A stretch of DNA of 64,000 nt, taken from Theileria orientalis strain Shintoku (Eukaryota; Apicomplexa; Aconoidasida; Piroplasmida; Theileriidae). Shown here piece by piece: positions 35,501 through 45,733 of this stretch. Position numbers and translations under genes: made by a program. The notes beneath the pieces were generated by a model. The model worked only from the letters and a program-made list of their open reading frames with translations. It had not been told where the DNA came from and did not search any database. The DNA lies in NCBI RefSeq assembly GCF_000740895.1, contig NC_025260.1, positions 1,344,001 to 1,408,000 of the forward strand, given 5' to 3'. How positions within the stretch are numbered: position 1 is the stretch's first letter; each line of letters begins with the position of its first letter.

Positions 35501-35966
35501 GGAAGGATATGCACACACTGGAGGCGCACACGCAAATAGGAAACGCAGTAGAAAGTCAAGCAGGAAGTCAGGTAGGAAGTCGGTTAGTAAGCAGCCGCCA
35601 GGGCCTCGTTACGAGAATATGCTGTTGGACGTAGCCTACTACAAGAAATACGAAACGGACAAGCACCAAGGAGTGCAGTATAAGACGTTCACGCCGCCGG
35701 AGGGGAAAATGTTCAACACGCTCTGCCTCGCAGGACACGTGATATGGAGAGCGGAGCAGGGCGAGAGCTGCGACTTCGTGAGAGTCTTCTTCCCCTTCGG
35801 CTCCCCCGACTTGGGCCTTCTGAGAGTGGTCGACGACGCCACGGGCGAGGGCACGGACCTGTACTTCCACAGGGACGGGGACGACTGGAAGTTCGTGACG
35901 TCCGAGGCGATGATAAACGTGTTCAAAGTCTACGCAATTGAGACAAAAGGCGCCCTCGTGCACTGA
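32577..35966 (+). CDS. Large secreted FAINT-domain protein
   Basis: Single exon. I choose the ATG at 32577, 16 codons inside the longest frame, because it puts a signal peptide (MKSIYYTVFLYITAIGGNVW) at the N-terminus; the product is then 1129 aa. At least four FAINT-like units can be seen, each with a hydrophobic strand, an IW or LW near its middle and a charged end: about residues 35-205 (LLWEAEGEEY), 380-545 (LNHIWHDDEA), 570-645 (GEAIIWRSKNKRC) and 1025-1125 (GHVIWRAEQGES). Linkers are acidic and low in complexity, one of them Asn/Asp/Ser-rich. Before the last unit lies a basic Ser/Arg/Lys cluster (NRKRSRKSSRKSGRKS) that could serve as a nuclear signal. FAINT proteins are thought to be exported to the host cell; this one has no membrane anchor. 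The exact function is unknown. Confidence 0.85.
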   Translation: MKSIYYTVFLYITAIGGNVWTFGPANSSGVCAAPNAARRNDGFLENGAVLDLNNPSGFDIKISVKNGLMYKEICATKVAGTAVEGSDSKTGNKDEVITRVFSDSNLLWEAEGEEYCKCVTVTSRFSGEIEGSGATGSTSVGRSVDSSHSSQSYVSNKEGDNEDSNGYGGGKSEGGSGGEGDDGELKYKLIFVEILPYSDYKVKYFYSQTVESDHEEVTVRPIDKTTYNLLLYKMARVPSFDESYVKEIEEELATETGSKTSSDTVSETFNKSGPKVSYDLADNDYAQNEYSSNDWQNNAAAYNLFCSNNDSQSNVANEFIYNKFGNDQKNNNYTQNYQHNDGNSYNEFSNSDSDASDDEPKKFTNLNYVDEVEALQLKKDEEEPTFVFEFSGSLLDVPDSMAPGSGNAPIAIKFEPYIPNYSVQQSLIKPKAVLDIIKPELTHNIRYEYEVNDGIPTLFVRASTSKYARPIKTIYEDLNHIWHDDEARMMELKAFSSYGEYKLVELIYQSKSEGKLGVVNYDFEEAVDEDQRLADAEIEAAGAYGESSIAYFKKVEDSWEEVNIREYENAFNQIKLKIQHAGNVMLNLEHMDNADLFFQKYEKGEYFDAFTYFPLTGYTLNMVMDGEAIIWRSKNKRCVAVIVIREPAFDRGVDLSFEGYGENVLAGNGTRDGNDSGSSTNLGPIRFIKLELLGTGGSSSTKRIKTRCFKKLESDDIPLGSGRFDTRGISKDSSSSGGSYEEENTLRLSRRYVRITDAEFERSINGELELNYRVRLPMQMSGGGDGFSEREGSVAKAALTKDSMILEKMMDRANMVDGPGKVEDTSTKCDTATTTTCSRVAARQRIIHFLPRKGAGGELPPTSKLFKQEEDGISFDSSIEFGELHEEPEDRPVNLMEEEDRASVSSVEKVQRWLEGGAKAGQIEQGEEEWTQGVGKGTYGDAEYDQNRLEDYYSQRDHEGTVYEQSRLEEETEGKEGYAHTGGAHANRKRSRKSSRKSGRKSVSKQPPGPRYENMLLDVAYYKKYETDKHQGVQYKTFTPPEGKMFNTLCLAGHVIWRAEQGESCDFVRVFFPFGSPDLGLLRVVDDATGEGTDLYFHRDGDDWKFVTSEAMINVFKVYAIETKGALVH

Positions 35967-37337
35967 GGACGGTTGTTGCACGAGTAGCAGTTTTTAACAC
36001 AAGAATGAACTTTTGTAGTACCACCAAATGCAGTGGTATGGTGGCATCAGTGCCATAGAAACACTAGGGACAGTTAGGTTTAAGCAGTGTTACCCGTTAA
36101 GGTGACATTACAATGGTACTAATGACATTAAAATGGTACTAATGACATTAAAATGGTACTGGTGGCACCAGATGTGTAAAATAGATTTAACCGTTGACCA
36201 TAGTCAGCAGAGATTACAGTCAGAGAAGGCAGCCAGAGGAGGCTAGCGAGAACTGTGGGTCAGTGGAGAGTGGCATTGCCACTGGCCAGGCCACAGTGCG
36301 AATGCAGTTGAAGTTCAACCAGGTCCAGAAGGACCACCGTCTGTAAAATATATATAATTTTCTGCAGTTAACACTACACACCACTAGGAATTAAGGAGTC
36401 AGTTTCGTGTTAGATACCCTGATATACATGACGATAAATTGATATGCGTATTACATATTATATTAGACAATGTACTACATGTTAATTATTTAGTACTAAA
36501 CCAATAATATATAATATGTGCGACAAAGATAATAAAATGATAAAAGATAATAAAGACAATACACATTTGATAATAAATAAGCAAAAAGGATCAGATATGT
36601 GAAAATAAGTCTATAACAAAATATAAACAAAAACTGTCATCATGGATGGTACCATAATCAGTTTGAGTACTTAGTACTGTCTAACAGAATTTTTATACGT
36701 GCATAGAAAAAATAAGGCAAATATACATTAAACTCAGGGATACGCCAGAATACACACAGGAGAAAAGGAACATTTAACTTATACTGATGTGATACTTTTA
36801 TAAGTGGTTAACAACTTAGGTGGAAGGGATGGGGGTTTGGAACGAAGAATATAGCCGTAATAACCTTGACCTTAGTTACCACAGAGTATATGGAAACTGA
36901 TATGATTACATTATGAGCCCTAAAACCAAAAATTGGAGCATGGGATATAATAAATTAATTATATTAGTCGATGTGTAAAGTATACAGAGTCACTTCAGTT
37001 TATAATAAATAACAGTATCGCTACAAGATATCAGCAATACCATGTATCGCAAGTTAAAAAGTAACTTTTTTTTTAATATGTATAACATTAAAAACACGCA
37101 AAATATCTAAATTGTTAACTTTTTAATTTTAAGAGTTTTTACACATTTCACAAATTTCAACTATTTCTTTACACATTTCTGTAAATGATGAGTCTCTTGA
37201 TTGAACAAGTTTGATAGATTCATATACAGAAATAAATTTGTAAATCAGGTTATTATAATCAGTTATTTTTAAAGAATCATCAAACAACGGTTGCCATTTA
37301 AACCACCGGAAACTGGTTGTAATAATTCGATTTAAAA
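35967..37337. other. Intergenic with a short tandem repeat
   Basis: 1.37 kb between two piroplasm-specific genes. At about 36110-36170 there are three copies of a 21-base unit 'gacattaaaatggtactaat'. The rest is AT-rich without a convincing gene. A minus-strand frame at 37129-37344 has no ATG start and overlaps the next gene's first codons. Confidence 0.5.
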
Positions 37338-40166
37338 ATGCCAAAAATATATCTTAATCATAAAGAGGGCGATTACACTACCAAAGATGTTAAGGTTACA
37401 GTGGAACCTTATCCATTTTGTAAAATATTTAATAGGTACACGCATAAACCAGAAAAAGCCGATTGGAGACCAGGAACTAAAATTACACTATTAAAATCGA
37501 ATGGTTCTTTTAAACAAGAATACTCTATTTATTTAGGTAATCGTAGGTATTATTTCCGTTCTTTGGAGTCAGCATCTGTTTATTTTAACAGATATGACTC
37601 CAAAAATGCAAATCCGTTAATATTAGTGCTATTATTTAAAGGTAGTAATTTACCGCAAAGAAAATATCTTGCATTGTCCAAATTTCTTAATCGATCTGGA
37701 TATTCGATTGATAGTTTAGATAACTATGAAGATGAAGCGGACATACTTCCAATATTAATTAAAGAAAACAAGGAAACAAACAAACAAATAACATTCAAAA
37801 TTGAACCACCTTTAGGTAAATCAAATGTTATAAAACACCAAGAAAACATTGGAACCATTTTTGAAAGAGTAACATTTATGGCTAATACAAGTCCACAAAA
37901 AATCAGTAAGTCAAATGGGATATATGAGTTGTATTGTTCTACATTGCTAGAAAATGACAAAAGCAGTATTGATAAACAAACTGTTAGTCAATATAATTCA
38001 CAAACATTTAACGCCGTTTGTGTGTACTATCATAAAACAGAGAAAATAGCTCTGCTAATAGAGTTTGTTGCAAATTATGTGTTAAAGCTTCTACGCAGAA
38101 AAAAAAGTAACGGCGATAGCAAATGGGTAGAAGATAACCTTAATATTCCATATTTGTGTAATGATGATTTAACTAAATACCTGAAAATTATTCTATTTTG
38201 TTTGAAAAACAAAATAATCATACGGTTGGATAAACAGGGTGAATATACGGAGAACCAGGTAGTAGATACTGTAAATAATAATGACCAATCACCAGAGAAA
38301 AATAAAAAAATAATTCCCACTAAAAGCTGCACTACTCATCCAAAAAAATATAATGGCTATGTATGTTATAATCACAATCTGAAAGATTATTATGATAAAA
38401 ACCTTGAAAATATAGTAGGTAAGCTTGAGTCAAGTTCCACATTCAATTTTGATATATACTTGGAAATAGTTTTTATGATTTTCAACAAAAAGATTTCAAT
38501 ATGCAGTTCATCACACAAAGAGTATTTGTTTTACAAGCCTGGTCCAGGTCCACCCGGAGATAATGTGTACGTATACTTTTACGAAAAAAGTGAACAAGAT
38601 GACCGACCAGACACAGTACCTCTAATGCTGGAATTTGATAAAAATTTTTATGGGCCTTATAAAAAGGAAGATTACTTTAAAGAATGGAGCAAGATAGATA
38701 ATAGTAAACATCAACTTGATATCTCTAATCCGAATGACCATATTAAATCTGAGTTGGATAAATTTAACAAATCACTTAATCAGATATGTTTGAAAAAGAC
38801 TGATGATTATGGAATTACTGGCTTAAACGGTGTCACCAAAAATGGAGAATCAAATTTTGATCCTGTTCGAGTTCGTGTACTTAAAAACAAGATACCAGCC
38901 TTTCGTGAATTTGACCCAATTCGTTCTGATAACATTCATTGTGAATACAGTGTATACTCAAAAAACATTCACAGCACTGTTAATACGTTCCAACTAGGGG
39001 CTATTGACTACAATGGCAAAAATGTTAATGTTAAAGAAAACGGCAAGCAGACTACAAGTGGAACGTTACAGGTAACATCTGGCCAGAATCAACTGACCGT
39101 GTACTATCTAACTAAGGACCAGAATTATGAGTATCCACTTCTAATTGGAATAGGTAAAAAATACATTATTGACGATTTTTATAAGCTTATATCAAAAAAT
39201 TCAGATTATGTATGGGAAAAAATTAAAGATGAAGAAAAATTTCCTTTGAAAGGAGGAACTGTTAACCCCGAAATTATCAAATTGTTAGATAAAATTAATT
39301 ATTCTCTTAAACAAGCAGCCGTAATAGAAATAGACAAAAGGAGTTCCTATGTGTTAAAAGCCACGTCCATTACTTCAAGTTCTGAATCTTTTTTGCCAAT
39401 AAATGATCACAATGTAATAGTTGCTCAAAAGCATGCCTGTGAACCCTTATGGGAGGCTGGATACAGGCGCCTTTTTCACAATATATCTGAAATAAAAAAT
39501 TTCGACTACTGTTTAATTGGAAGTATAAAGTTTTATACACATGTAGTATTATCAAAAGAAGATAGCCCTGTAAAAAAAATTAATAAGGGAATAAAACTGT
39601 ATAAAATCAGAAACAGTGACAACAAAATTAGAGAAAAAATTCTTACTGCTACCTCTTTTGTTGAAATAGAATCTTATCTTAATGAATATACACCTATTTA
39701 TTACAGCAGTTGTAGGCCTGAAGTTTTTGTGTATTTCTACAGAGATGACCCTAGGCCAGGGTTGCTGTGTTTTGGTAACACTACATATAAACCAATAAAA
39801 TTGCCTCAATTGATTGAAAGTGAATTTCCGTATACAACTGAAGATTATACAAACTGGGTCGGTATACGAAGAACTAAAAAATGTGTCTGTGAAAATGAAA
39901 TGGGTGGGTGTATTAATAAGTTATTATATTAAATTAATAAGTAAAAATACTGATATCACTATAACCAATAAATATTTTTAGAACTTAAATTTCTGACCGA
40001 AGTGTTGGACGGATTATATTTTTCCAGCCAATTTGAAAAATTTATAAGTGAATACTGGGTAACTTTATCAGCTGGAGCAGGCGGTGGAGTTATAGGTGTA
40101 GGCGGCGTAGCCGGAGGAGGTTATCTTCTGTGGACATATTTTGCAGGTTTGAATCTATTGCTGTGA
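37338..40166 (+). CDS. Piroplasm-specific protein with C-terminal Gly-rich membrane anchor
   Basis: Exon 1 is 37338-39903 and exon 2 is 39982-40166, joined in phase 1 at a GTGGGT donor; the spliced product is 916 aa. Without splicing the protein would end at 39932 and lose its anchor. There is no N-terminal signal peptide. The body contains several repeated modules with FAINT-like texture: alternating Tyr/Phe strands, VYFYEKSEQDDRPDTVPLML and VYFYRDDPRPGLLCFG, and KEWSKIDN and NWVGIRRTK ends. Exon 2 encodes a hydrophobic Gly-rich segment (SAGAGGGVIGVGGVAGGGYL), which should span a membrane near the C-terminus. Such tails occur on surface-protein families of Theileria equi and relatives; I cannot place it more exactly. 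The coding sequence is much more AT-rich than its neighbours (AAA, AAT, TTA preferred), consistent with a different evolutionary regime or an expanded family. Confidence 0.65.
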
Positions 40167-40358
40167 ACCCTCTAGATTTAATAATGGCATTAACTTCTAT
40201 GTAACATAGAAGTTTCACCTCTACATCAATTGAAATTTGTGAAATAGTTTAAAAGCTCTTAATTTAATGCAGTTTGCAAAGGTTCATATTGATGCTTATC
40301 TATGTAGTTTCTGTATGAATACGTTACAAAGGAAAACTAAATTATAAACATTAAGTAG

Positions 40359-42038
40359 TTAAAGATGGTGATAATAGACCAACTTAATACCTGCGTACTT
40401 TGCAGGGTTAAAGAAGAGCTTCATGGCTCTCCCAGTTTGTAATATGATTACAATGGTTTCCTTGTCAAGCATTAGCGCACAGTCGATTATCCTATCCTTG
40501 TTTCGTGGCCTAAGTTACATTAGAAAAAATAAACTTACTTGAAGTGAGCAAAAACACCCGTAGAGTGAATGTACAGTTTCGTCTTGTTAACCAAAGTTTT
40601 AAATATATTATAGTCGCCGCATCTGGTGGATGGGTAAGCTATGGCGCTCCTATAGTGCTTAAAGTACTTGCCAATGTCCTTATCTTCGTTGTTAATATCA
40701 AATATGCATGAATTTTTAAAATTCACTTTCCTATTTTCGTTGTCAAAGTCGCAATCTTTTATCGCAGCCTGATCTATTTGGTACATATACATTTTAGGCT
40801 TCTCGCTAATCACACAGAGCCATTTCATCTCTTTGTCAATTATGCACTTTGTCACTCTTCCAAAATTGTTCGTCTTTCTGAAAACTTGAATAAGTTCTCC
40901 AGATAGTGTGTCAAACATTTTTATGTATCTGCCCTGGATGGAGCTCGTCACTACAAGCAATCCATTAGGGCTAAAGTCAATGCTCGTCACCTCACTGACG
41001 TGCACTTGAAGTTTCATGCTTAATTTCGTGTATTTTCCAATTTTTTCTCCAGCGTCTATCATTTCATCAAATTCAAATACGTCGTCCGGAGCATCAGAAT
41101 CCTTATAATCTTCACTATAAAAAGAAGTTTCAGAACTATTTGATATGCGATTCTTCGTGTATATTTGAATCATTATACTCCCCTTCAACTTTCCTAATTT
41201 TTTATTGTCAACATTGGTTTACAGCCAAATAACATAATTATATACTATCAAGTCCAATTTTCAATTTAACAATTAGCAACTGAAGACCCGTAAGTGTATT
41301 AATTAAGCTATTAAAACCAGCCAACTATACTAGTTTTAATTAATTTAATACCTGGGTATGCGATAAAGTTAAGTCCCCTGTACGTCGAAACCGAGATTAC
41401 TCCGTACGGGTTATTTATCGTGTTTGAACAGTGCAAGAGACTCACGTCACTCATTTGGTAAACGTACACCTTGTAATTCAGCGACACCGCAATCCTACAT
41501 TAGTCATACACGTTTATATTTTTAAACATTTTGTAACACTCATCCCAGATATAAATAAAAAACCTACAAGTCGTACAGAAACTTTACATTTATAATCGAG
41601 TCCGTAAACACGAGTTGAGCCACTTCGACGAACTTTTTATCGTCCCAAATGGTCAATATGTTCTGTTTCCACGGCTTAATGAACTTGCTTTTCAGCGAGC
41701 TGCTGTTGATCTTCCGTATGTCGTAGTACTCTGAGTTGCCAACAAGGGCCAGCAGGTTCGACCTGTACAGCATTTCCGCAGTCCCGACAGCTCCAACATT
41801 CTTATATCTCAAGTCTAAATTACATATGCAATTAACTCAGTAAACATGAAAGTATGCATCAGTCTCTAGGGCTCAGCGTGCACTAGCCAATCAGTTTATT
41901 TTTTTTGGCACATGTGTAAAATTTACCTCGATCACAGGTCAATACCATAGGATTCGAGTTTAGAATTTTAAATCCTCTGTCGTTCGCTACACATATACAT
42001 GTTCCGTCTTGGTTGAACCTCGCATCGTTAAATGCCAT
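40359..42038 (-). CDS. ATG18: PROPPIN beta-propeller, ATG18/WIPI family
   Basis: Five exons on the minus strand: 42038-41927, 41814-41568, 41494-41352, 41193-40539, 40509-40359; spliced length gives 435 aa. The N-terminus MAFNDARFNQDGTCICVAND is a typical first blade. Then come SNLLALVG, ILTIWDDKK, FLYDLIAVSLNYKVYVYQMS, NPYGVISVS and the family signature LNFIAYPG. Blade 5 reads HVSEVTSIDFSPNGLLVVTS and FDTLSGELIQVFRK. PROPPINs bind PI3P/PI(3,5)P2 through a conserved FRRG motif; here the place reads FRKT, so the second Arg is Lys and the Gly is Thr. In Plasmodium and Toxoplasma ATG18 is needed for apicoplast inheritance through ATG8 lipidation rather than bulk autophagy. The extra acidic loop (about residues 185-210) between blades is lineage-specific. 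The last exon could be spliced once more. Confidence 0.85.
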
Positions 42039-42162
42039 GTTCTCAATAAAAAAAATAAAATTTGCACACGCATATCATTTATATATGTTCATATACCATA
42101 TATTACCAATATAATTTATTTATATTTAATTCGACTTAAAATGTTTATTAAAATCGATTTTC

Positions 42163-42501
42163 TCAGAAATTTTCGTTCAGTGAGAAAGGTGACAGCTGAT
42201 GTTGCAGGTGGAGTCTAGTTTTAAACCACAAAGCCATGGTATTAAATGTCGGACTGTGTACCTTTGAGTAATTTGGACACAGGTGTGAAAACACCTTGTC
42301 GACGTAAATTAGATCCTTATCTTCAAGGTCGCAGTATTTGGGCAAATGCTCGTACACCTTCTTGTCGTCCCATGAGAACTTGTTAAAGGATTCCAGCATT
42401 GTTTTCTTATCTCCGTCCAGCGTTGCCGAGGCGAATCTGTTTAAATTCTCCAAATCCGATACCAGGCTGCCAACATAAGTTGTATCCCTGCCTTCTACCA
42501 T
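42163..42501 (-). CDS. Small hypothetical protein, 112 aa
   Basis: Single frame with an ATG at 42501 and TAG-free up to its stop near 42163. It is charged and Leu/Asp/Lys-rich in the middle (DLEDKDLIYVDKVF) without signal peptide or membrane segment. It lies 187 bases from the divergently transcribed WTAP-like gene and 124 bases upstream of the PROPPIN gene on the same strand. The codon pattern and length make it a plausible gene, but I do not recognise it, and a missed 5' exon is possible. Confidence 0.5.
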   Translation of the reverse strand: MVEGRDTTYVGSLVSDLENLNRFASATLDGDKKTMLESFNKFSWDDKKVYEHLPKYCDLEDKDLIYVDKVFSHLCPNYSKVHSPTFNTMALWFKTRLHLQHQLSPFSLNENF

Positions 42502-42688
42502 ATTTCGCCACTTTACCCCGCTGAAAAATTTACTTTGCAGTTACAATTTACAATTGTTATACGTTTAAAAATTAATAATGTATTAAATCAGACGTATGGC
42601 TGATTTTTACAAGGCCCGAATGGGGGATTCCTACAATGTGTAGTTTAACTATTTTCCGTTTTAGCTGTAATATAATGTTGTTTTACAA

Positions 42689-43743
42689 ATGAATAGCGAA
42701 ATTAAACTGGTTGATATGATCGATACCATCAATGGTATGAACGACGTGGATTCCGTTAAGTCTTATTGCCTCTCTGTCATTTCCACGCTTCAAAAAGAGC
42801 TTCAAAAAACCAAGTTCTCTGTGGAAGATTTCCGAAACTTACATGGCATCGACTCGAACAACTTAAACTCACGTGTTCTACATATTAACGCAGACCCCGT
42901 TATCAACGGTGTAATATTACACTTAAGAAAGAAGCTTTTAAACCTGAGTCGGCAAGTTGAATACTACAAACAGGCCTTAGATGTAACTGAATACACACAC
43001 GAAAGGTAACAGGACCCATATACGCGACTCGTATTAATTTATTTGCAGCAAAATGGGACAGCACTTAATTTCGAAGGTCCACGCACTGCAAGTTGAAAAC
43101 GACGAGCTCACCCAAATACTATTCGAGACTCAAGTGCAGCCGTTTGAGTTTGAGCTAAGCAACGAAAAGGAGATGAACAAGGCGCTGGACAAGAAGCTGA
43201 AGTATGTTTTACCAGTGTAACAAGGTGTTTAGGGCACTTCACCAGCTTAACACACAGTTAAAGAAAGACAACGATTATTTGGCAAAAAAGGTCTCGGATT
43301 TGGTAAGTTTCAACCCTTTGGTAGCTACTTAATGAATGGAAAGGATAAATATAAGTATATCTGGGTTACCGGTACAATAACCTCTCGTTATTGATACTGA
43401 ATGTCTAGCCATAACGACTACTATGCTTGCGGTATTTCCGCTTATATTTCATAACACACTTTAATAAACTGTACAGAGGTCTAAGAAGAGCTCGGAATTC
43501 ACTTCTAAGAAGTCCCACAAGGACGGTTATTCCAAACGGTCCTCTTCAGGAGGCAGGAGGAGCTCCAGTGCCCGGAGAAGCCCCTCGCCGAAGAGAAGGG
43601 ACCGCACACACTCGCCTAGGCACTCGAGACGTTCACCTGGACACTCGAGGCACTCGCCATCACACAGAGACCGGTCACTTGGACGAGGCGGGTCCACGAA
43701 ACGCTCCAGGAGCAGGAATCGCCCCCCCAGGTCAAGACACTGA
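42689..43743 (+). CDS. WTAP-like coiled-coil protein with RS tail
   Basis: Four exons: 42689-43005, 43049-43201, 43233-43302, 43477-43743; spliced length gives 268 aa. Residues about 70-185 are a long coiled coil. Within it KMGQHLISKVHALQVENDEL lines up with the WTAP core GKKLMAKCRMLIQENQELG and is preceded by a comparable LDVTEYTHES. The last exon encodes an Arg/Ser/His-rich tail with RRSPSP and SRSRNR patterns, typical of splicing-associated proteins. WTAP is the adaptor of the METTL3/METTL14 m6A methyltransferase, and apicomplexans use m6A on mRNA; such a role here is an inference. The alternative is an unrelated coiled-coil SR protein. Introns are 43, 31 and 174 nt. Shares a short divergent promoter with the 112-aa hypothetical gene. 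Confidence 0.6.
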
Positions 43744-43799
43744 ACCACGATTTACTGTTCCACTCACTAACTTTTTACAGCACAGCCTTCACTAATGTT

Positions 43800-44362
43800 A
43801 TGAATTTACATTTGTGTGTTTTCTTAGTGTTTGGCGTTAAGTTTGGCATCAGTTTGGCGGTAAGTGGAACGACATCTCCTCACATCCATTCTTAGCCCCT
43901 GTTAGAGGTTAACCGACCTCCCTATTCGCTGGTAAACGTTAATTTAGAACGGGACTCCCATGTAGACTCCGTTTCAGGTACTTCTAAGCATAAATAGCTC
44001 TATCGATGCTTACACATTTATTGTGCCCACCTACACTAATTTACAGAACTATCATCGAATGACAAAGTTCGTTTACTGCAATTAAGTTTTCAAATCAATT
44101 TATTTAGAACTCTCGTAAAATTGAGTTCATGACCAGAATGGTAAGTTTTTTACGTACTCAGGTGTATGAACGGTTACTTAGCTGTGTTTACAGCCACATT
44201 AGCCATCTTCTGACTAAACATTTCACTCGTTTACAGCAATTTCGTCGCGACAATTCGGATTCTAAGTTTCTCAAGCTAGACAGGGACCAGCATCAGAACT
44301 ACATGGGTACGCCTGCGTATGCACATTCCTTTTCAGCCTTGATGGAATCTCACAATGTTTAG
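43800..44362 (+). CDS. Possible small secreted protein in five micro-exons
   Basis: Candidate exons 43800-43859, 43978-44022, 44047-44070, 44108-44140 and 44237-44362 are all multiples of three and join without stops to 95 aa. The first exon encodes a hydrophobic leader (MNLHLCVFLVFGVKFGISLA). The fourth and fifth give NSRKIEFMTRM and QFRRDNSDSKFLKLDRDQHQ. Two introns would be 24 and 37 nt. A donor-like GTACG at 44307 would change the C-terminus. There is no homology support and the chain is short, so this could be over-modelled or belong to the 5' region of the next gene. Confidence 0.35.
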
Positions 44363-45531
44363 ACGCTGCCTACTCCTCTTTTCACTCCGTCCGTCCACTT
44401 TGCGCGTCCGCGTGCCCAGGGTTGGACTTTGTGACGATAGCAGAAACGTGAACAAGGCTCTGAAGAGCATAAGGAAGCAGCTAGGGCCCCTCAGGAGACT
44501 CGACGGCCGCCCATCCGGAGATTCGTCCAGGGATACTTCTGAAAACAGCTCAATGCACACCCCAAATAGTGAAACTGACCTTGATGGCAATTGTACCCTC
44601 GCTACCCTCCCTGATAGCACCTGCACAACTACTATCGCCAGCACCAACCACAGTAACATCCCTGATACTGCTTCCACTGCCCACAGAGCCAACACCAGCG
44701 ACAGAGCTCTCAGGCTTGCAATTAACTCTAGGAATAGGTACCACAGGAACCTATGGATTGCCATGAAGAAAAGGGACTCACTTTCATTTGATCGCACTTG
44801 CCAACAGTTAAGGTATGCTTACCACTACTGCTGTTACTGTTACTTTACTACTGTTACTGTTACTTTACTACTGTTACTATTACTGCTTTTACTGTTACTA
44901 CTATTGCTACTATTATTACTGCTATTACTACTACTACTACTGCTACTACTTCTACTGGTAATATGTATTGTATTAACTGTTTATAGGAATTCTGGACTCG
45001 GCCTCGATGCTGTCAGCTATGCCCTAATGATCAATGGCACCTTAATGTTTTCAAAATCCTCTGACATGGATCAGGTATCAACTTCTGTTTATTACTGTTT
45101 ACCACGTATTACTATTTACATGCTGACTATCTTATTAACTCATTTTCATAGGCTCTGGGCATGGTCGAGGAGATGAAGGAAGCTGGAATTCACCCTAGTT
45201 TCATTCGTTTTTTATCTGTATCTACTTACTACTACTATTGCTACTACTACCACTAGTTATGTTACTACTACTGCTACTACCACTAGTTATGCTACTACTA
45301 CTAGTTATACTGCCAATACTACTACTATTACTGCTACTACTAATACTGATATTATCCATAACACACACACACATATATAGTACTGTTCACATGCAATTGT
45401 TACTTCAGAGACTGATTTCTTTGTATTTGGAGATGTGCTACTATAACACTCGTCCGCTCATATCTAATTGGCTTTCAGTTACCCGTTCTTCGTGGCTGAC
45501 CGCATATCTCATAACCATTAAAAATCGCTAA
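44355..45531 (+). CDS. Short PPR-repeat protein, probably mitochondrial
   Basis: Four exons: 44355-44812, 44987-45074, 45152-45217, 45409-45531; spliced length gives 244 aa. The N-terminus (MFRRCLLLFSLRPSTLRVRV) is Arg/Leu/Ser-rich and free of acids, fitting a mitochondrial presequence. After a Ser/Thr/Asn-rich linker the protein has one good pentatricopeptide motif split by a splice site: DAVSYALMINGTLMFSKSSD joined to ALGMVEEMKEAGIHPSF, matching the vtYntLIngyc..g..eeAl.lfeeMk..Gi.P pattern. Upstream VNKALKSIRKQL may be part of another repeat. PPR proteins bind single-stranded RNA in organelles, usually in mitochondrial or plastid RNA maturation. With few repeats, binding specificity is unclear. 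Introns 1 and 3 contain microsatellites. Confidence 0.6.
44820..44965. repeat. Intronic trinucleotide/hexanucleotide repeat in the PPR gene
   Basis: Runs of 'actgttacttt' and 'actactactattgct' make up most of intron 1 (44813-44986). A similar array of 'ctactaccactagttatgtta' units fills about 45228-45345 in intron 3. Confidence 0.85.
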
Positions 45532-45733
45532 ACATTAAATATTGATCCTGATTTAGTATATGTTAGCTACTATCACTAACACGTATCGTCAATTCAACTA
45601 CTACCGATGTTAACAGCCAACACTATCACTGCCACTAATAAGTTCAAACGCCAATTCAACTTAACTAGCCACAGCCCATATTGCTAACACGTATAACCTT
45701 TTTATTGTAATATAATTAAAAGGTTAGTTTAGA

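Noticed and set aside
37129..37344. 71-codon minus-strand frame upstream of the AT-rich gene
   Set aside because: It starts at TTG with no ATG, overlaps the start of the plus-strand gene, and has no partner exon.
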